From: Candidatus Aminicenantota bacterium
GTDB taxonomy: Bacteria; Acidobacteriota; Aminicenantia; Aminicenantales; UBA8522
DNA length: 8,834 nucleotides
Reading direction: 5' to 3'
Assembly: GCA_003524335.1 (NCBI GenBank)
Contig: DQHV01000405.1
Coordinates: 3,058 to 11,891, forward strand
The notes below the pieces were generated by a model that saw nothing but the letters and a program-made list of their open reading frames with translations, did no database searches and was not told the DNA's origin. Shown piece after piece: positions 6,117-8,834 of this stretch (positions are counted from its first letter, which is position 1; the number at the start of each line of letters is the position of its first letter). The translations under genes were made by a program, and so were the position numbers.

Positions 6117-7571
6117 TCAGACCTTCTTGGGCACGACGTAGGGCTTGCGGTAGTCGCGCGTGAGCATCCGGTCGGCCTGCCTGTCGTCGACGATCCTTTC
6201 CTGGCCCGGATCGAGAACGAGGCTGCGGTCGAGGCGGTACGAGATGTTGGCCAAAAGCGGCAGGGCCGAGGACAGGTAGCCGACCTCGATCGGACAGGTC
6301 AGCATCTCGGGCTTTCCTGCGCGGAGAGCGTTGATGAAGTTGGCGAAGTGCCCGCCCTCCGCCGCCATCATCATCGGGTCGCCGAAATCCTCTTCGCCGG
6401 CCGTCTTCGAGCCCGGCCCCTCCTCGTTCTTGCGGCCGAAATACGACTGCCACTCCTCGCCGTCGAGGCGCAGCCAGCCCTTGGTCCCGTAGAACAGGTT
6501 GCCGATCCCGATACCATCCTCCCCGTTGGTGTAAAGACCCCGGACCTCGAACTCGATCATCCGGCCGTCGGCGTAGACGGCCTCGGCGGCTTGGGTGTTG
6601 GGCGTCTCCTGGGCGCATTTCTCGCCGTAATAACCGCCCTTGGAGCCGATCTTCCGGGGGTGTTCGCCCTGGCCGAGCCCCCAGCGGGCGATGTCCCATT
6701 GATGGGGCCCCTGGTTGCCGCAGTCGCCGTCGCCGTAATCCCAATGCCAGTGCCAGTTGTAGTGGAAACGGTTGTAGTTGAATGGCCGCTTCGGCGCCGG
6801 GCCGAGCCAGGCGTCGTAATCGACGTTGTCCATGTAGGCGCGGTCGTAGTTCACGCCGGGGTTGTTCCAGACGAAATACTTGAAGCGCTCGCCGGAGCCG
6901 AGGCCGTCGGGAACGAGCCCGAGGGGATCGCGCGCCTTGAAGCACAGCCCGCGGGCCGCGTAGACCTCCCCGATGCCGCCGCCGCGCATGAAGGCCATGG
7001 CCTGGCGGACGCCGCGGATGGAGCGGTTCTGGAAACCGACGGCGACCATGCGGTCGTGCCGCCGGGCGGCCTCGACCATGCGTCGGCCTTCGAAGAGGGT
7101 GTGGCAGCACGGCTTCTCGACGTAGACATGCTTGCCGGCCTGGCAGGCCCAGATCGTGCCCAGCGCGTGCCAATGATTGGGCGTGGCGATGGCCACGGCG
7201 TCGATGTCCTTGTTCGCCAAGAGGTCCTGTTGGTACTGATAGACGGCCGGCTTTTCGCCGAACCGCTTCTCCACGTCCGCCGCCCGCTCGGCGAGGACGT
7301 TCTTGTCGATATCGCACAACGCGGCGATCCGGACGCCCGGCAGCCCGCCGAAGTACCCATAGAGGTCCCGGCCGCGACCGCGGACGCCGATGAAGGCCAT
7401 GTTGATGCGGTCGTTGGCGCCGGCGGCCTGACCGGCGGATGCGGCCGTCGGCCGAGACGCCGCCCGGACGGTCTTGGGCGAGGGAAGCGCCCCGGCCACG
7501 AGAGCGCCGGCGGCCAGCCGGCCGCCGCTTTCGATGAAGCCGCGACGCGAGATCTTCCTTGTGTCAGCCAT
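6117..7571 (-). CDS. Tat-exported Gfo/Idh/MocA-family oxidoreductase
   Basis: A 484-residue NAD(P)-dependent sugar or polyol dehydrogenase-like protein. It opens with a twin-arginine signal: SRRGFI at residues 8-13, then a hydrophobic, alanine-rich stretch (about 19-29), so it is exported already folded, as suits a protein with a bound dinucleotide. The Rossmann fold follows, with GVRGRG (62-67) binding the cofactor and LCDID (85-89) ending beta-2. VAIATPNHWH (126-135) and YVEKP (150-154) carry the family Lys of the EKP motif. The C-terminal domain contains GDCGNQGPHQWDIARW (282-297), the usual substrate-pocket His-x-x-Asp segment of exported members. Length and architecture are typical of this subgroup. 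ATG at 7571 is chosen because AAGGAG lies 6 nt upstream and the Tat motif then sits at the right place; longer in-frame starts run into the preceding gene. That gene, a TIM-barrel sugar isomerase-like protein, ends 11 nt upstream, so the two probably act on the same substrate. Confidence 0.93.
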   Translation of the reverse strand: MADTRKISRRGFIESGGRLAAGALVAGALPSPKTVRAASRPTAASAGQAAGANDRINMAFIGVRGRGRDLYGYFGGLPGVRIAALCDIDKNVLAERAADVEKRFGEKPAVYQYQQDLLANKDIDAVAIATPNHWHALGTIWACQAGKHVYVEKPCCHTLFEGRRMVEAARRHDRMVAVGFQNRSIRGVRQAMAFMRGGGIGEVYAARGLCFKARDPLGLVPDGLGSGERFKYFVWNNPGVNYDRAYMDNVDYDAWLGPAPKRPFNYNRFHYNWHWHWDYGDGDCGNQGPHQWDIARWGLGQGEHPRKIGSKGGYYGEKCAQETPNTQAAEAVYADGRMIEFEVRGLYTNGEDGIGIGNLFYGTKGWLRLDGEEWQSYFGRKNEEGPGSKTAGEEDFGDPMMMAAEGGHFANFINALRAGKPEMLTCPIEVGYLSSALPLLANISYRLDRSLVLDPGQERIVDDRQADRMLTRDYRKPYVVPKKV

Positions 7572-7577
7572 GTTCGT

Positions 7578-7583
7578 CTCCTT
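7578..7583 (-). promoter_or_regulatory. Ribosome binding site of the Gfo/Idh/MocA gene, overlapping the upstream stop
   Basis: AAGGAG on the minus strand shares its first A with the TGA stop of the TIM-barrel gene (7583-7585) and lies 6 nt before the ATG at 7571. This fixes the start and implies coupled translation of the pair. Confidence 0.8.
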
Positions 7584-8473
7584 CATCGCTTCCCGGCCGC
7601 GGCCGCGGCCCGGGCGATCTGGTCTTTCAACGTCTTGACGGCGGCGGGGAGCTCCTTGCCGACGTCCGCCCACCGGCCTTCGAACGAGATGCCGCCTTGA
7701 TAGCCGATCCGCCGGAGGGCCTCGAGATAGGGCGTGAAGTCCTCGCCATGGACGCCGGGCGGCGTGCGGCCGTCCTCTTCGGCGATATGACAGTGCGCGA
7801 GGAGCCCCCCCGCCGAGACGATGGACTCCGGCCCTTCGTCCTCGCAAAGCATGTGATAGATGTCGGCCAGGAGCCGGATGCCGGGATCATCGACCTCCCG
7901 GACGATCCCGGCGCCCTCCGAGACGGAGTTGATGAAGTTGCATTCGCCGCGGTTGAGCGGTTCGATGGCGACGACGACGCCATGTTCCCGGGCGAGCGGC
8001 CCCATGCGCCGGAGAAGCGCGACGAACTGGCGGCGGGCCTCGCCGCGGTCGAAGCCGTCGGGGATATTGCGGGAGCCGGAGCTTCCGAAAACGATGGTCC
8101 TCACGCCGGCCTCGCGGGCGCGCCGGAAAGCGGTCCCGGCGAAGGCGATGATCTCGTCGTGACGGGCCTCGGGACCGACGGACTTGAGCGCTTCCGGCAA
8201 GAAGCTGTTGCAGGCCAGGACCGGCAGGGGGGAACCTTCGAGAAGCCCGAGCTTCTCCCGGAATTCCGCTTCGGGCCGGTCGGGGACGAGGAAGCTCCGC
8301 AGGCCTTCCTCGATATAGTCGCAGCCGGCGCCTTTGGCGGTCGCGGCGTTGCCGACGGAGGTGCAGATCCCGATCTTGGGGTCGAAGATCTTCGCGCCAG
8401 GGGCACGGCCGGCGCCCGCGAACAGGACCAAGGCCAGGATCAGCCGCCAAGCCCGCGACACGCACATGCTCAT
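7583..8473 (-). CDS. Secreted sugar phosphate isomerase/epimerase-like TIM-barrel protein
   Basis: A 296-residue protein of the xylose isomerase-like/AP endonuclease 2 TIM-barrel superfamily with a Sec signal peptide (MSMCVSRAWR, hydrophobic LILALVLFAGAG, cleavage near residue 27). The four metal ligands expected from D-tagatose 3-epimerase-type enzymes can be placed: Glu-171 in AIEPLNR, Asp-204 in LLADIYHM, His-229 in HCHIAE and Glu-265 in ISFEGRW. His-207 and Arg-236 are at substrate-binding positions. It should therefore bind a divalent metal and act on a sugar or keto-sugar; isomerase, epimerase, hydratase or lyase activity cannot be told apart by sequence. ATG at 8473 is used, with GAGGG 6 nt upstream; an ATG two codons later (8467) and a TTG at 8500 are alternatives. 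It is first in an operon with the Tat-exported Gfo/Idh/MocA gene, 11 nt downstream, and its secretion matches that partner's export. Confidence 0.9.
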   Translation of the reverse strand: MSMCVSRAWRLILALVLFAGAGRAPGAKIFDPKIGICTSVGNAATAKGAGCDYIEEGLRSFLVPDRPEAEFREKLGLLEGSPLPVLACNSFLPEALKSVGPEARHDEIIAFAGTAFRRAREAGVRTIVFGSSGSRNIPDGFDRGEARRQFVALLRRMGPLAREHGVVVAIEPLNRGECNFINSVSEGAGIVREVDDPGIRLLADIYHMLCEDEGPESIVSAGGLLAHCHIAEEDGRTPPGVHGEDFTPYLEALRRIGYQGGISFEGRWADVGKELPAAVKTLKDQIARAAAAAGKR

Positions 8474-8580
8474 CCTTCGCCCTCGCTCAGAACTTACCAA
8501 AACCAGTGTCGAAAAGCCACTCCCCCTTGTAAAACCCGTCCGCCTGGATAGAATGGTCCCGAACGAGGAGGAGGGCCCGC
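8474..8580. other. Divergent intergenic region between the TIM-barrel gene and the permease gene
   Basis: This 107-nt stretch separates two genes transcribed away from each other, so it should hold promoters for both. One for the permease is visible (8527-8554). I see no convincing promoter for the leftward operon. No operator-like palindrome stands out. Confidence 0.55.
8527..8554 (+). promoter_or_regulatory. Candidate promoter of the APC permease gene
   Basis: TTGTAA (8527-8532, 4 of 6 to TTGACA) and TAGAAT (8549-8554, 5 of 6 to TATAAT) are separated by 16 bp. Transcription would start near 8561, just before the ribosome binding site GAGGAGGAGGG at 8565-8575. Confidence 0.5.
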
Positions 8581-8834
8581 ATGACGATCAAGGCCAAGCT
8601 GACCACCTTCGACGCGACGATGATCGTCGTCAGCCTCATCATCGGCATCGGCATCTTCCGGACCCCGGCCATGGTCGCGGCGGCGGCCAAAACCCCGACG
8701 CTCTTCTACGCCGCGTGGGCCCTCGGCGGCCTGGTCAGCTTCATCGGCGCCCTGACCTTCGCCGAGATCGGCGGACGTTTCGCCAAGCCGGGCGGCTATT
8801 ATAAGGTCGTGGCCGAGAATTACAGCTCCGGCCT
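8581..8834 (+). CDS. APC-family amino acid permease, N-terminal part (cut by window end)
   Basis: The first 84 residues of an integral membrane amino acid transporter of the APC superfamily; the reading frame is open to the window edge. After MTIKAKLTTFDA comes the first half of transmembrane segment 1 (TMIVVSLIIG), then the family motif GIGIFRTP, where the unwound helix binds the substrate amine and carboxylate. Transmembrane segment 2 follows (about residues 41-60, YAAWALGGLVSFIGALTFAE), then EIGGRFAKPGGYY, the conserved loop of APC permeases. The substrate cannot be told from this part. The start is strongly supported: GAGGAGGAGGG ends 5 nt before the ATG. It diverges from the TIM-barrel/Gfo-Idh operon, with its own candidate promoter in the gap. 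Confidence 0.92.
   Translation, partial: MTIKAKLTTFDATMIVVSLIIGIGIFRTPAMVAAAAKTPTLFYAAWALGGLVSFIGALTFAEIGGRFAKPGGYYKVVAENYSSG

Noticed and set aside
6348..7700. Long open frame on the + strand antisense to the Gfo/Idh/MocA gene
   Set aside because: GC-rich coding DNA leaves long stop-free antisense frames. The translation is Ala/Val/Pro/Asp-rich with no recognisable fold, and the minus strand carries clear family motifs.
7559..8551. Open frame on the + strand antisense to the TIM-barrel gene
   Set aside because: Same GC-rich shadow effect. Low-complexity translation, no ribosome binding site, and the minus-strand protein has all the family metal ligands.
1..8834. CRISPR array, transposase, toxin-antitoxin or defence system
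   Set aside because: No regularly spaced repeats, no transposase or nuclease motif, and no small toxin-antitoxin-like gene pair were found on either strand.

Overview
The window looks like bacterial chromosome from a Gram-negative, possibly environmental, lineage. Several proteins carry Sec- or Tat-type export signals, and the HPr fragment has the Ser-46 regulatory context known from bacteria with HPr kinase. The mix of a secreted beta-propeller/TPR protein with an exported TIM-barrel plus Tat-signal Gfo/Idh/MocA pair is reminiscent of Acidobacteriota/Aminicenantota-type genomes. That assignment is an impression from gene content, not something the sequence proves.

Layout, left to right. (1) Bases 1-1917, AT-rich: the 3' end of ptsH (HPr) and a complete ptsI (Enzyme I), separated by 3 nt and cotranscribed rightward. 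These are the general, sugar-independent proteins of the PEP phosphotransferase system. (2) Bases 2018-2094: a tRNA-Arg(TCG) gene with an irregular acceptor stem. (3) Bases 2233-3839: two rightward genes of unknown function, a secreted protein with a TPR-like segment and a possible SPOR-like C-terminus, then a small protein with about four membrane segments. (4) Bases 3840-4023: a noncoding stretch with an 11-bp tandem repeat, a hairpin that may terminate the leftward operon, and an 18-bp near-copy (17/18) of the tRNA-Arg anticodon region. The tRNA and this copy bracket the two unknown genes, as expected for an eroded tRNA-targeted insertion. (5) Bases 4024-6036, leftward: a secreted beta-propeller/TPR protein followed after 12 nt by a small secreted beta-rich protein resembling DUF2541. 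(6) Bases 6117-8473, very GC-rich, leftward: a secreted sugar isomerase/epimerase-like TIM barrel, translationally close to a Tat-exported Gfo/Idh/MocA dehydrogenase. (7) Bases 8581-8834: the start of an APC-family amino acid permease, divergent from (6) and cut by the window edge.

Functionally the window is a patchwork rather than one system. ptsH-ptsI is central metabolism and regulation. The TIM-barrel/Gfo-Idh pair plausibly forms an extracytoplasmic carbohydrate oxidation route, and I propose 3-keto-glycoside chemistry as a testable idea. The propeller/TPR operon and the tRNA-adjacent gene pair are the least explained parts. Base composition climbs in steps from about 40% G+C at the left to well above 60% at the right, suggesting mosaic ancestry or, less happily, an assembly join.
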